A stretch of DNA of 32,605 nt from Actinomycetota bacterium (GTDB taxonomy: Bacteria; Actinomycetota; Actinomycetes; Nanopelagicales; Nanopelagicaceae), in NCBI GenBank assembly GCA_947505195.1, contig CANNIM010000004.1, positions 1 through 32,605 on the forward strand. The letters run 5' to 3'. A program made the position numbers and the translations under genes. This document shows positions 1-8,432 of the stretch, in pieces; the stretch's first letter is position 1; every line of letters starts with the position of its first letter. The notes beneath the pieces were generated by a model that saw only the letters and a program-made list of their open reading frames with translations, ran no database searches and was not told the origin of the DNA.

Positions 1-2448
1 ACCCTTGGACAACGCCACTATGACGTTCAAATTATGGGTGGAGCCGCACTTCACCAAGGCAACGTTGCAGAAATGCGCACTGGTGAAGGTAAGACTTTGG
101 TTTCTACACTCCCTGCCTATTTAAATGCGCTAACCGGCAAAGGTGTTCACGTTGTTACCGTCAATGATTATTTGGCAGAGCGCGATAGCGAGTGGATGGG
201 CCGTATCCATCGTTTTCTTGGACTTAAAGTTGGAGTAATTCTCTCTAACATGTCACCGGCAGAACGTCGTGAAGCTTATGGCGCAGATATTACCTATGGC
301 ACAAACAATGAATTTGGTTTCGATTACCTTCGTGACAACATGGCTTGGACTCTTGTGGATTGCGTACAACGTGAACACAATTTTGCAATTATTGATGAGG
401 CTGACTCCATCCTGATTGATGAGGCTCGTACACCCTTAATCATCAGCGGACCAGCAGATAAACCAACAAAGTGGTACGTGGAATTTGCAACTATCGTCCA
501 AAAACTTGATCGCGATGTCCATTATGAAGTAGATGAGAAGAAGCGCACTGTTGGCGTTCTTGAACTCGGTGTTACAAAGGTTGAAGAATTACTAGGAATA
601 GATAACCTTTACGAATCTGTAAATACTCCAATGATTGGCTATTTAAATAACGCAATTCGCGCCAAAGAACTCTTTAAGCGCGATAAAGATTATGTTGTTA
701 TGACTGGTGAACTATTAATCGTTGATGAGCACACTGGCCGCATGCTTTCAGGCAGACGCTATAGCGAAGGCTTGCACCAAGCGCTAGAAGCTAAAGAACG
801 TCTAGAAATTCAAGATGAAAACCAGACGCTTGCAACTATTACCCTTCAGAATTACTTCCGCCTTTACAAGAAGCTTTCAGGTATGACTGGAACTGCAATG
901 ACTGAAGCCTCTGAATTGATGCAGATCTATAAATTAGGTGTTATTCCAATTCCGACTAATCGTCCAATGCAACGCGTAGATCAAGCAGATTTAATTTATA
1001 AGACAGAGCAAGCAAAGTTCGTTGCATCTGCAGAAGATATTGCAGAGCACCACAGAAAGGGCCAACCAGTATTGGTTGGAACTGTTTCAGTTGAAAAATC
1101 TGAAGAGCTCTCTTCTCTACTTAAGAAGCGCGGAATTCCGCATGAAGTATTGAATGCTAAGCAACATGAACGTGAAGCGGCAATTATTGCCCGTGCGGGA
1201 ACTGTTGGCGCAGTAACTGTTGCAACAAATATGGCCGGTCGAGGTACTGACATCATGCTTGGCGGTAACCCAGAATTTATGGCGGACTTTGAATTACAGC
1301 GCCGTGGCTTAAGCCCAGTTGAAACTCCAGAAGAGTATGAAGCTGCTTGGCCTGAAGAATTAGCAAAACAGAAAGATGCGGTAGCAAAGGAACATGAAGT
1401 TGTAGTTGGATTTGGTGGGCTCTATGTACTTGGAACAGAGCGTCACGAATCGCGTCGTATTGATAATCAGCTTCGCGGTCGTTCCGGCCGTCAAGGCGAT
1501 CCCGGAGAGTCTCGTTTCTACCTCTCACTTCAAGATGACTTAATGCGCCGATTTAATTCAGGGCTTGTTGAAAGATTCTTGGGTGCCGCTGGCGTTGCAG
1601 ATGATGTACCAATCGAATCCAAGATGGTTTCAAATGCGATCCGTTCGGCTCAGACCCAAGTGGAATCCCTTAACTTTGAAATGCGTAAGAATGTTCTGAA
1701 GTATGACGATGTTATGAATCGCCAACGTGAAGTCGTTTATGGCGAACGACGTGAAGTTTTAGAGGGCGCAGATATCCAAGAGCAAGTAAAAACTTTTATT
1801 GTTGACACAATCACCGCCTATGTTGAATCAGCAACAAGTGATGGCTTTGGCGAGGATTGGGATCTTGAAACCTTACATACTGCGCTAAAAGCGCTCTATC
1901 CGATCTCATTTACTGTTGAAGAGTTAATTGCTGAAGTCGGAGGCCGATCCGGCCTTGATCAAGGATTTATCTTGGATCGAGTTCTAGGTGATGTTGAAAA
2001 AGCCTACGAGGCTCGTGAAGAAAATCTCACTCCTACTGTTACCCGCGAGCTTGAACGCAAAATCTTGCTTTCAGTACTTGATCGCAAATGGCGTGAACAC
2101 CTTTATGAAATGGATTATCTGCAAGAGGGAATTGGATTGCGTGCGATGGCGCAACGAGATCCACTTGTTGAATATCAACGTGAAGGTTATGACTTATTCG
2201 CAGCCATGATGGATGCAATTAAGGAAGAGCTAGTTGGTTATCTATTTAACGTCGAAGTAAATGTTGAAGAAGAATCTGGTGGAGTTGAGGCAAAGGGTCT
2301 TAGTCCAGCAATTAAACCCAAGAACGAACTTCGATATTCAGCATCTGATGAAGCTGGTGGCGTAGTTTCAACTGGTGGAACTTCTCGCAACGCTCCATGT
2401 CCTTGCGGTTCAGGTCGCAAATACAAACGTTGTCACGGCGCTGCTTAA
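1..2448 (+). CDS. secA: Protein translocase ATPase SecA (5' end missing)
   Basis: Motor ATPase that drives preproteins through SecYEG at the inner face of the membrane. The frame is open from base 1, so the ORF-track start at 34 is an internal Met; by comparison with M. tuberculosis SecA1 about 80 N-terminal residues lie upstream of the window. Visible motifs are Walker A MRTGEGKT, the DEAD-like block [14 protein letters not shown], motif VI-type [12 protein letters not shown] and [16 protein letters not shown]. The protein ends in the zinc-binding SecB/lipid-interaction tail [13 protein letters not shown]. The sequence is very close to actinobacterial housekeeping SecA1 (for example DSEWMGR and [17 protein letters not shown]). 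No partner gene is seen downstream on this strand; an 11-bp tandem repeat follows the stop. Confidence 0.97.
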   Translation, partial: TLGQRHYDVQIMGGAALHQGNVAEMRTGEGKTLVSTLPAYLNALTGKGVHVVTVNDYLAERDSEWMGRIHRFLGLKVGVILSNMSPAERREAYGADITYGTNNEFGFDYLRDNMAWTLVDCVQREHNFAIIDEADSILIDEARTPLIISGPADKPTKWYVEFATIVQKLDRDVHYEVDEKKRTVGVLELGVTKVEELLGIDNLYESVNTPMIGYLNNAIRAKELFKRDKDYVVMTGELLIVDEHTGRMLSGRRYSEGLHQALEAKERLEIQDENQTLATITLQNYFRLYKKLSGMTGTAMTEASELMQIYKLGVIPIPTNRPMQRVDQADLIYKTEQAKFVASAEDIAEHHRKGQPVLVGTVSVEKSEELSSLLKKRGIPHEVLNAKQHEREAAIIARAGTVGAVTVATNMAGRGTDIMLGGNPEFMADFELQRRGLSPVETPEEYEAAWPEELAKQKDAVAKEHEVVVGFGGLYVLGTERHESRRIDNQLRGRSGRQGDPGESRFYLSLQDDLMRRFNSGLVERFLGAAGVADDVPIESKMVSNAIRSAQTQVESLNFEMRKNVLKYDDVMNRQREVVYGERREVLEGADIQEQVKTFIVDTITAYVESATSDGFGEDWDLETLHTALKALYPISFTVEELIAEVGGRSGLDQGFILDRVLGDVEKAYEAREENLTPTVTRELERKILLSVLDRKWREHLYEMDYLQEGIGLRAMAQRDPLVEYQREGYDLFAAMMDAIKEELVGYLFNVEVNVEEESGGVEAKGLSPAIKPKNELRYSASDEAGGVVSTGGTSRNAPCPCGSGRKYKRCHGAA

Positions 2449-2451
2449 ATT

Positions 2452-2484
2452 TTATAAAAGAATTATAAAAGAATTATAAAAGAA
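2452..2484. repeat. Three perfect 11-bp tandem repeats after secA
   Basis: The unit ttataaaagaa occurs three times in a row without mismatch. It starts four bases after the secA stop, and the third unit contains the stop codon and final codons of the convergent Rv3235-like gene. It could be a slippage product or an AT-rich transcript-end region. No GC-rich hairpin accompanies it, so I do not call a classical terminator. Confidence 0.85.
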
Positions 2485-3067
2485 CTAGTTCGGTGCAGAG
2501 CCAACGTTTGTCTACACCTTCAAATCTTAGGATTAAGGATCGAACTCGTTCACCAATTCGCAACGTAACTGTAGTTTCAGCAACTCCTTCAATGGGCTGG
2601 CTAATGTAAATCTTTCGAATTTTCGGTGCGACTTTTATAGTTGAAGATTTCACTAATAGTTGTTGATGAACCTGCCTATGGCACCATCTTGCGAGTTGAT
2701 TTGCAGATCGACGTCCGCCCCAAATTTCAACGACGCTTAATGCGAATTTAGTCACCCACTCTTGAATTTCTGGAAGCTCAGATAGTGGTGATGGTTGAGC
2801 CAAGAATTCTGGATCTGAATAATCCTCTACATCTCTTCCAAAATATTCCGGAGTTGGCACTAAATATAATTTTGTTGGGACCAAGGTTGGTTTTGCTGGT
2901 ACTGGCTCAATATAAAAAGCCAGCATTGGATGAGACCAAAGCGATTGATCAATCGGTGTTGGAGATCCCGGTACTCCGTAATTAAATACCCGATGAGAAC
3001 TATTTCTTGCTTCTGAACTAATGAGTTTTTCCATGGCCTTACTTTGTGCCGTTAACACCCCCACCAC
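2474..3067 (-). CDS. Rv3235-like (DUF6459-type) hypothetical protein
   Basis: A 197-residue soluble protein of unknown function. Its C-terminal half has the pattern I associate with the actinobacterial Rv3235/DUF6459 family: VVEIWGGRRSANQLARWC, then a positively charged stretch, then IRKIYISQPIEGVAETTVTLRIGERV and a final GVDKRWLCTEL. The N-terminal 80 residues are proline-rich and look disordered. The gene is convergent with secA, in whose neighbourhood the family is usually found. The start is ambiguous: GTG codons at 3067, 3064 and 3058 all follow a strong Shine-Dalgarno (GGAGGA, 3068-3075 region), and the latter two have better spacing. The stop lies inside an 11-bp repeat. Family assignment is from memory of the motif order and is fairly, not fully, secure. 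Confidence 0.75.
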   Translation of the reverse strand: MVGVLTAQSKAMEKLISSEARNSSHRVFNYGVPGSPTPIDQSLWSHPMLAFYIEPVPAKPTLVPTKLYLVPTPEYFGRDVEDYSDPEFLAQPSPLSELPEIQEWVTKFALSVVEIWGGRRSANQLARWCHRQVHQQLLVKSSTIKVAPKIRKIYISQPIEGVAETTVTLRIGERVRSLILRFEGVDKRWLCTELVLL

Positions 3068-3171
3068 TTCCTCCGAAAGGATGAATTAATTGAGCGCCCA
3101 TGTGTAACCACTATAAGTATTTCTGTGGATTAGCCCAACTAGTGATGAAAATATCTCGGTATCCATAGCCC

Positions 3172-3828
3172 ATGAGAAAAATAGAGAGCATTACGAGTAT
3201 GAATAACCTAAGCCTAGATTCCATTAAAGAGATTGCTTTAAAGCGAGCAACAGCCAAGACCTACTTTGCAATAGCGCTCTTGCTTCTATCGCTTTTTGCG
3301 GCCTTTGCAATAACAGGTAAGGCAAATAGGTCGGTGGCAATCTGGTCAGCAAGTAGTGATTTAGTCGCAGGGGACTTGATCACCAAGAGCAACATCAAAG
3401 AAGTTAAAGTATTTTTGCCGGAGAGTTCATCTAAGTATCTATCGGCCAATTCAAGAATTGAAGACCAGATAGCAACTAGAAGAATTGCTAGTGGTGAATT
3501 AATTCCATCCTCCGCAATTTCCACAAATTTTGAAGGAGAGAGCATCCGCAGTGTTCCACTTAAGATCTCACGCAATGATCTCCCAAGTGACCTTACCTCT
3601 GGTCAGAGCGTCGATATTTACTCATTACCCCAGCCAGATTTGAATTCTCAGAAGATTCAGAAAACAGAGCTAATTTCCGAAGCAGTGATTGTAGAAAGCA
3701 TAGATATCAAATCGCGCGAAATGGGAGGTGACATCGGCATAGTTCTTAAAATTCCCGAACCTGATGTTATATACCTTCTCTCTTCAGTAAATAGTTCAAG
3801 AATTGTGGTGGTTAGAAATGCGGTCTGA
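3172..3828 (+). CDS. SAF-domain membrane protein, CpaB/RcpC-like
   Basis: A 218-residue protein with a short cytoplasmic N-terminus, one transmembrane helix (about residues 29-49, TYFAIALLLLSLFAAFAI) and an outer SAF domain. The pattern LVAGDLITKSNIKEVKVFLP, then ATRRIASGELI, then PLKISRNDLPSDLTSGQSVDIYS is typical of CpaB/RcpC, the Flp/Tad pilus subcomplex protein. The family normally sits with CpaC, CpaE, CpaF and TadB/C; here only an ATPase-like gene follows, overlapping by 11 nt. The start is uncertain: ATG 3172 has no clear ribosome binding site and ATG 3199 (residue 10) is possible. A pilus role is inferred; isolated SAF proteins may do something else at the envelope. Confidence 0.75.
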   Translation: MRKIESITSMNNLSLDSIKEIALKRATAKTYFAIALLLLSLFAAFAITGKANRSVAIWSASSDLVAGDLITKSNIKEVKVFLPESSSKYLSANSRIEDQIATRRIASGELIPSSAISTNFEGESIRSVPLKISRNDLPSDLTSGQSVDIYSLPQPDLNSQKIQKTELISEAVIVESIDIKSREMGGDIGIVLKIPEPDVIYLLSSVNSSRIVVVRNAV

Positions 3829-4864
3829 GATTCCACAACTAGAGGTCGTAACCGCAATTAGTGATGCGGATTGCGAAGACTTTGTCTCCCAACTTCTCTT
3901 TAGTCAAAGTTGGAGCATTATTTATCGAGCAATAGATATGTCAGGGCTTGTAGATTTCTTAGAGGCAAGAACTGGCGCCCTGAGAACTGTCGTTATTTTC
4001 AAGAGTGATTTACCAGATTTTAATGTGGAACTTTTGCAAGGGTTAGCTAATTCAAAAGTGACACACATCTGTATTGATAATATCGAGACCAATTCACATA
4101 AGCTGATGACATATATAAGAGGCCAGCTTCGACTTCCACTAATTTTTGAGAATGTAATTCAAAAAGGTGGATCTGCTGAAGTAGTTCCCAATGCCGCGCT
4201 CAAGGTTCGGAAACCTTGTGTAATAACAATTACTGGAACGGTGGGTGCTCCTGGTAGAAGTTCTGTAGCCCTGAATATTGCAAACTTCTTGGCTGTTGAA
4301 TCTATGGTAAGTATTTATGATGCCGATATTCGGGCTCCTGCACTTGAATATTTCATTGGCCGAGCAGAAAGAAACAATGAAAAATTAAACCTTGTTAACT
4401 TAGCCTCACACGAAAAAATAGTGGAACTAAAGATTGGTGACACCTCTCGAATAAGTGTGGTGGATTTAGGACCACTGCCACCGTTGGAAGAAGTTGTTAA
4501 TGATCGGCGCTGGCAGGCCGGCTTCATTAATAGAACTTTGGAAGAAACGACGACTCTGATCTACTTGTGTAAATCAAATGGCTTAAGTTTGATCAGGCTA
4601 GAGCAGTTCATGTCACAATTTCCAACGCTGCTTCGCAATTTGCCAATTATCTATATTTTGAATCAATCTGGAAGCACTCGAGAAGATAGAGCCTTAGCCA
4701 ATCGATTTAAAAAGATGTGTGATGGTGAGACTTCCTTCGTATTGCCCATTAATGCCCGAATCAACACAAATTTAGTCGAGCCAACCAAACGAGAAACTGG
4801 ATTTGGCAAGGCAATCTCAGAGATTGGTAGGATCGCACAGGAAGTTAATCAACGGATTAGTTAA
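3818..4864 (+). CDS. TadZ/CpaE-like P-loop ATPase with altered Walker A
   Basis: The ORF track starts at TTG 3803, but ATG 3818 is preferred because it follows a GGTGG sequence and overlaps the upstream stop by 11 nt. The 348-residue product has an atypical N-terminal domain (about 1-130, receiver-like position) and a MinD/ParA-type domain: ITGTVGAPGRSSVALNIA as the P-loop, YDADIRAPAL as the second ATPase motif and VVDLGPLP as Walker B. The usual GKT/GKS lysine is replaced by Arg (GRSS), a variant I know from actinobacterial CpaE-like proteins. TadZ/CpaE proteins place Tad secretion machinery at the pole or membrane. The partner is probably the SAF protein just upstream; no CpaF motor is in the window. 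Confidence 0.72.
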   Translation: MRSEIPQLEVVTAISDADCEDFVSQLLFSQSWSIIYRAIDMSGLVDFLEARTGALRTVVIFKSDLPDFNVELLQGLANSKVTHICIDNIETNSHKLMTYIRGQLRLPLIFENVIQKGGSAEVVPNAALKVRKPCVITITGTVGAPGRSSVALNIANFLAVESMVSIYDADIRAPALEYFIGRAERNNEKLNLVNLASHEKIVELKIGDTSRISVVDLGPLPPLEEVVNDRRWQAGFINRTLEETTTLIYLCKSNGLSLIRLEQFMSQFPTLLRNLPIIYILNQSGSTREDRALANRFKKMCDGETSFVLPINARINTNLVEPTKRETGFGKAISEIGRIAQEVNQRIS

Positions 4865-4890
4865 TAGATTAGAAGAGAGGGGATTAAATC

Positions 4891-6348
4891 ATGTTATCAA
4901 TAGATGAAATGATTCTCTCTAAGACTGCTCTAACTGATGAAGATCGCGCTCGGTTGATGGAACTTCTCGCAGAATGGCAGTTGCTTTCTGACCTATCTTT
5001 TGCGGATTTAATTCTCTGGATTCCAAAGCGCAAGGATTATCAATCTTGGCCAGATGGACATATCGCAATGGCACATATTCGCCCAACAACAGCAGCCACA
5101 GTTTTCGCACATGATGTGATCGGCGATGTAATTACTTGGGGGAGTAATCCAAGAATTGATGGAGCGCTCTCGACAGGTGAGATTGACCGGGATTCTGAAG
5201 CCGAACTTGTGGGAGAGATATTAATAAAGGAAGAGACTGTTCCAGTTTATTTTGGCGGAAGAGTTATTGCCGTGATCTCACGCCACCGAAATGCTGATCT
5301 CATGCGGTCACCATCTCGGTTAGAGCTAAATTATCGCGAGATTGCCCACAAGATTTATCAGATGGTTGCAGAAGGAACTTTCCCAATCCAAAATAGTTTT
5401 TATAGATCGGAATCAGCTCCTCGTGTTGGCGATGGCTTAATTCGCTTAGATGCATCGGGTCTCATTACCTATGCCAGTCCAAATGCTAGATCAGCATTTA
5501 ATCGTGCTGGATGGAGCGATGAATTGGAAGGACATCTATTAGGTGATGTCATAGAAAGCGTAAAACCAAATCTAAGTGTTCCTACAGATGAATCTTGGCG
5601 CAGCATCATGAGTGGGAAGAATTTGCGCCGTGAAGAGTTTGAGAATGAAAGTGGAATATTTGATTTATTGGTTATGCCGCTAGTTGCTGGCGAAGACCAT
5701 ATTGGCGCCATCATTCTGCTTCACAATGTGACAGAGTTGCGCCGTCGCGATCGAGCGCTTGTAACTAAGGATGTAACAATCCGCGAAATCCATCATCGGG
5801 TTAAGAATAATTTACAGACTGTTTCAGCACTTCTTAGATTGCAATCTAGGAGAGTAGAAGATGCAACTGCGAAGAGCGCTTTAGAGGAGGCGGTGCGACG
5901 AGTTGCATCAATCGCAATCGTTCACGAGACGCTCTCGAATAGTTCTACAGAATCAGTCTCTTTTGATGAAGTGTATGACCGCATCGTTCATAATGCGATT
6001 GAGCTAAGCACGCACAAAATTAGCGTTAAAAAGGTTGGTTCTTTTGGAACTTTTGATTCGCAGGTTGCAACTCCATTAGCGCTGGTTATTACTGAGCTCA
6101 TTCATAATGCGCTTGAACATGGACTTGCAGATTCTGGAGAAAATTTGCGGGTTGAAATTGTCAGAAGTACTAAAAATTGTGAAGTAAAGATTATTGATGA
6201 TGGTATCGGGCTACCAACTGACTTCAACTGGGATCAGTCTTCAAACTTAGGGCTTCAGATTGTTAAAACTCTTACCGAAAATGAACTTAAAGGAAGCATC
6301 CAATTAATTCGCGTTGGAAGTGAGACCCAGGCCGTATTAAAGTTTTAG
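4891..6348 (+). CDS. pdtaS: PdtaS-family sensor histidine kinase
   Basis: A cytosolic two-component kinase of 485 residues that would phosphorylate a PdtaR-type ANTAR antiterminator. There is no transmembrane segment. The order is: N-terminal GAF-like domain (about 15-150), PAS domain (about 185-285, LIRLDASGLITYASPNA), HisKA_2 phosphoacceptor EIHHRVKNNLQ with His 301/302, and a HATPase domain with N-box ELIHNALEHG and DDGIGLP. This is the Rv3220c architecture, and as in M. tuberculosis it sits next to whiB1, here convergent. The start follows GAGAGGGG at a good distance. It lies 26 nt after the TadZ-like gene, so co-transcription with the SAF/ATPase pair is likely. No response regulator is in the window. 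Confidence 0.92.
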   Translation: MLSIDEMILSKTALTDEDRARLMELLAEWQLLSDLSFADLILWIPKRKDYQSWPDGHIAMAHIRPTTAATVFAHDVIGDVITWGSNPRIDGALSTGEIDRDSEAELVGEILIKEETVPVYFGGRVIAVISRHRNADLMRSPSRLELNYREIAHKIYQMVAEGTFPIQNSFYRSESAPRVGDGLIRLDASGLITYASPNARSAFNRAGWSDELEGHLLGDVIESVKPNLSVPTDESWRSIMSGKNLRREEFENESGIFDLLVMPLVAGEDHIGAIILLHNVTELRRRDRALVTKDVTIREIHHRVKNNLQTVSALLRLQSRRVEDATAKSALEEAVRRVASIAIVHETLSNSSTESVSFDEVYDRIVHNAIELSTHKISVKKVGSFGTFDSQVATPLALVITELIHNALEHGLADSGENLRVEIVRSTKNCEVKIIDDGIGLPTDFNWDQSSNLGLQIVKTLTENELKGSIQLIRVGSETQAVLKF

Positions 6349-6368
6349 AGAAGTTACCGAGCTAAAAA

Positions 6369-6638
6369 CTAGAAGCTGTTCTGGTTCTCAAGTTGGCGTG
6401 CACGATTTCTTGCAGCACGTCGTTTAAGTGCGCGACGCTCATCCTCTGAAAGTCCGCCCCAAACTCCCGCATCTTGACCGCTCTCAAGCGCCCATGCCAG
6501 GCATGGCTCTTTTACGATGCATCGATTACAAACTTTCTTAGCCTCTTCTATTTGAGCCAGGGCTGGGCCAGTGTTGCCGACCGGAAAAAAGAGTTCCGGA
6601 TCTTCATCGCGGCAAGCAGATTCATGGCGCCAATCCAT
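6369..6638 (-). CDS. whiB1: WhiB1-type iron-sulfur transcription factor
   Basis: A small [4Fe-4S] protein of 89 residues that acts with the primary sigma factor and, in mycobacteria, responds to nitric oxide and is essential. The four cluster ligands are Cys9, Cys37, Cys40 and Cys46, the same positions as in M. tuberculosis WhiB1. The N-terminus MDWRH..CRDEDPELFFPVGN and the turn GVWGGLSEDERRALKRR are diagnostic of WhiB1 rather than other Wbl proteins, and a basic tail (RRAARNRARQ) follows. The ribosome binding site AGGAG lies about 9 nt before the ATG. It is convergent with pdtaS, as in M. tuberculosis Rv3219/Rv3220c. Confidence 0.95.
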   Translation of the reverse strand: MDWRHESACRDEDPELFFPVGNTGPALAQIEEAKKVCNRCIVKEPCLAWALESGQDAGVWGGLSEDERRALKRRAARNRARQLENQNSF

Positions 6639-6794
6639 AGTTCAGGGCTCCTTCTAAATAATTATTCGTAAATCGGGGGAAGTAATACTCAGTAAATTCA
6701 ATTTAAAGAGTGTTACATAAACTTGTATTAGGGAGCATTCTCCCGTGTAATGCGCAACATAACAAGGACATTTAGGAATTGATTATGTGATTTG
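6639..6794. other. Intergenic region between tRNA-Arg and whiB1
   Basis: A 156-base AT-rich stretch that should hold the whiB1 promoter (minus strand) and the end of the tRNA-Arg transcript. The gene-free span from whiB1 to msrA is about 300 bases and otherwise contains only the tRNA. The one clear structure is a perfect 5-bp inverted repeat with a 4-base loop (GGGAGcattCTCCC, 6731-6744). It is not followed by a T-run on either strand. I could not fix a convincing -35/-10 pair for whiB1. Confidence 0.5.
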
Positions 6795-6866
6795 TGCCCC
6801 CGGCGGGAATCGAACCTGCGCACCCGCCTCCGGAGGGCGGTGCTCTATCCACTGAGCTACGGGGGC
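6795..6866 (-). tRNA. tRNA-Arg (anticodon CCG)
   Basis: Reading the minus strand, the cloverleaf folds fully: acceptor GCCCCCG/CGGGGGC, D-stem GCTC/GAGC, anticodon stem CCGCC/GGCGG with loop CTCCGGA, and T-arm GCAGG-TTCGAAT-CCTGC. Loop positions 34-36 are CCG, so it reads CGG arginine codons. The discriminator base is A. The 3' CCA is not encoded, unlike the tRNA-Leu further along. Confidence 0.97.
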
Positions 6867-6897
6867 CGATTTAATGGTTATAAATGGCATAAATGGA

Positions 6898-6926
6898 TTG
6901 AGTGAACTCTACCTGCAAATTATCTG
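6898..6926 (+). promoter_or_regulatory. Possible sigma-70-type promoter of msrA
   Basis: TTGAGT (6898-6903) and TATCTG (6921-6926) are separated by 17 bases. A start point about 7 nt downstream would leave a very short leader before the msrA ATG at 6940, which fits the absence of a Shine-Dalgarno there. The -10 match is weak, so this is a suggestion only. Confidence 0.3.
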
Positions 6927-6939
6927 AAATGATTCTGCA

Positions 6940-7473
6940 ATGAATTTAACAGGTACCACTCAGATCGAAATCGCATACTTTGCAACGGGGTGCTTCTGGG
7001 GCGCCGAGCGCAGATTTTGGCAGCTAGATGGCGTAATAGAAACCAGCGTTGGTTACATGGGCGGGGTCGGAGAGAATCCCAGTTACGAAGAAGTTTGTAC
7101 TGGTCGCACAAATCATGCAGAAATTGTCTTGGTGATGTTTCAGCCAAATCAAATTTCATATCGCAGATTACTTGAAGAGTTCTGGGTGATGCATGATCCG
7201 ACCACGCTAAATAAACAGGGCGGTGATATTGGTACGCAATATCGAAGCGCGATTTTTACTACGACCGATGAACAATTAAAAGAGGCGCTCGCAACTCAAG
7301 TGATTTATCAATCACTCTTAACCGCAGAGGGCATCGGCCCGATTGTCACTCAAATTGAGAGCGCTGCTACACATATTTATTGGCCAGCCGAGGAGTATCA
7401 CCAGAAATACTTGGCTAAAAATCCAAATGGGTATGACTGCCATTCAAGCACTGGAGTTGCATTTAAACCATAG
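6940..7473 (+). CDS. msrA: Peptide-methionine (S)-S-oxide reductase MsrA
   Basis: Cytosolic repair enzyme that reduces the S-epimer of methionine sulfoxide in proteins and free methionine. The catalytic motif GCFWGAER (Cys18) sits near the start. GYMGG, SYEEVCTGRTNHAE, FWVMHDPTTLNKQGGDIGTQYRS and the C-terminal Cys167 (NGYDCHSSTG, candidate resolving cysteine) follow the family pattern. At 177 residues it is a normal stand-alone MsrA, with no MsrB fused or adjacent. No strong ribosome binding site precedes ATG 6940; the transcript may be nearly leaderless. Confidence 0.95.
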   Translation: MNLTGTTQIEIAYFATGCFWGAERRFWQLDGVIETSVGYMGGVGENPSYEEVCTGRTNHAEIVLVMFQPNQISYRRLLEEFWVMHDPTTLNKQGGDIGTQYRSAIFTTTDEQLKEALATQVIYQSLLTAEGIGPIVTQIESAATHIYWPAEEYHQKYLAKNPNGYDCHSSTGVAFKP

Positions 7474-7535
7474 ATTTAGTCATAGATTGTGGCGTCTAAG
7501 TGTTAATTATTAGAAAATAGCGTATTTTACGAACC

Positions 7536-8423
7536 ATGAGCGCACATGTTTGGGAACTTACCCTCGGAATTCTTTTATTAGTTTTAGCCTTCGACTTTGC
7601 TATGGCTTACAGGCAGCGAAATGTTGAGACTTCACTTTCGACTGCTGTTAAATGGACGCTTTTTTATATCGCACTTGCAGTTGGTTTTGGAATTTCACTT
7701 GGCCAGTGGGCAGATTCACAAGCGCAAAATGAATTCTTTGCTGGTTGGTTAACCGAATACTCACTTTCATTCGATAATCTCTTCGTCTTTGTCTTGATTC
7801 TTGCGCGCTTGAAGGTTGCTAAAGAGAAAGAACAACTAGTTCTACTATTTGGAATCGCAGCGTCGCTCTTATTGCGAGGCGGATTCATTGCACTTGGATC
7901 TGTAATCGTAAGTAAATTCTCGTGGGTCTTCTTCTTCTTCGGTGCATTCTTGATTTACACCGCATACACGCTAATTAAAGAGAGCGAAGAAGAGGAGTGG
8001 GAAGAGGGCAGAATCATCTCCTACCTTCGCAAGAAGGGGGCCTCAACATTTACCCTGGCACTTGTCGCAATTGCAATGACTGATGTGCTCTTCGCCTTCG
8101 ATTCGATACCAGCAATCTTTGGCCTGACTAAGGATCCATACATAATTGTGACGGCTAATATCTTTGCCCTAATGGGATTGCGCCAACTTTATTTCTTAAT
8201 TGGTGGCTTAATGAAGAAGTTGGTTTATCTGACCGAAGGCCTAGCTTTGATACTTGCATTTATCGGTATAAAACTCCTCATCGAAGCGCTACATTCTCAA
8301 CATTGGGATCACATCGGAAGTTTTGAAATTCCACATATTTCGCTGCAAGTTAGCTTAGGTTTTATAATTGGAACCCTGACATTAACCGCGGTATTGAGTT
8401 TGTTAAAGACTCGTAAAGAGTAA
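7536..8423 (+). CDS. TerC/Alx-family integral membrane protein
   Basis: A 295-residue polytopic protein of the TerC family, whose characterised members (Alx, MntP-like TerC proteins) export manganese or support metal loading of exported proteins. The acidic membrane motifs expected of the family are present: AFDFAMAYR near residue 20, EYSLSFDNLFVFVLI, and DVLFAFDSIPAIFGLT. An acidic cytoplasmic loop KESEEEEWEEG lies mid-protein. Roughly 7-9 hydrophobic segments can be seen. The leader is only about 60 nt, and I see no manganese (yybP-ykoY) riboswitch in it. Substrate is inferred from the family. Confidence 0.88.
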   Translation: MSAHVWELTLGILLLVLAFDFAMAYRQRNVETSLSTAVKWTLFYIALAVGFGISLGQWADSQAQNEFFAGWLTEYSLSFDNLFVFVLILARLKVAKEKEQLVLLFGIAASLLLRGGFIALGSVIVSKFSWVFFFFGAFLIYTAYTLIKESEEEEWEEGRIISYLRKKGASTFTLALVAIAMTDVLFAFDSIPAIFGLTKDPYIIVTANIFALMGLRQLYFLIGGLMKKLVYLTEGLALILAFIGIKLLIEALHSQHWDHIGSFEIPHISLQVSLGFIIGTLTLTAVLSLLKTRKE

Positions 8424-8432
8424 AAGCTTTAG

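Noticed and set aside
6731-6744. Hairpin GGGAGcattCTCCC as a terminator or operator
   Set aside because: Only 5 bp, no T-run on either side, and no known binding motif; kept as a note in the intergenic entry.
7474-7535. Manganese riboswitch before the TerC-like gene
   Set aside because: The leader of 62 bases is too short and shows no recognisable yybP-ykoY core.
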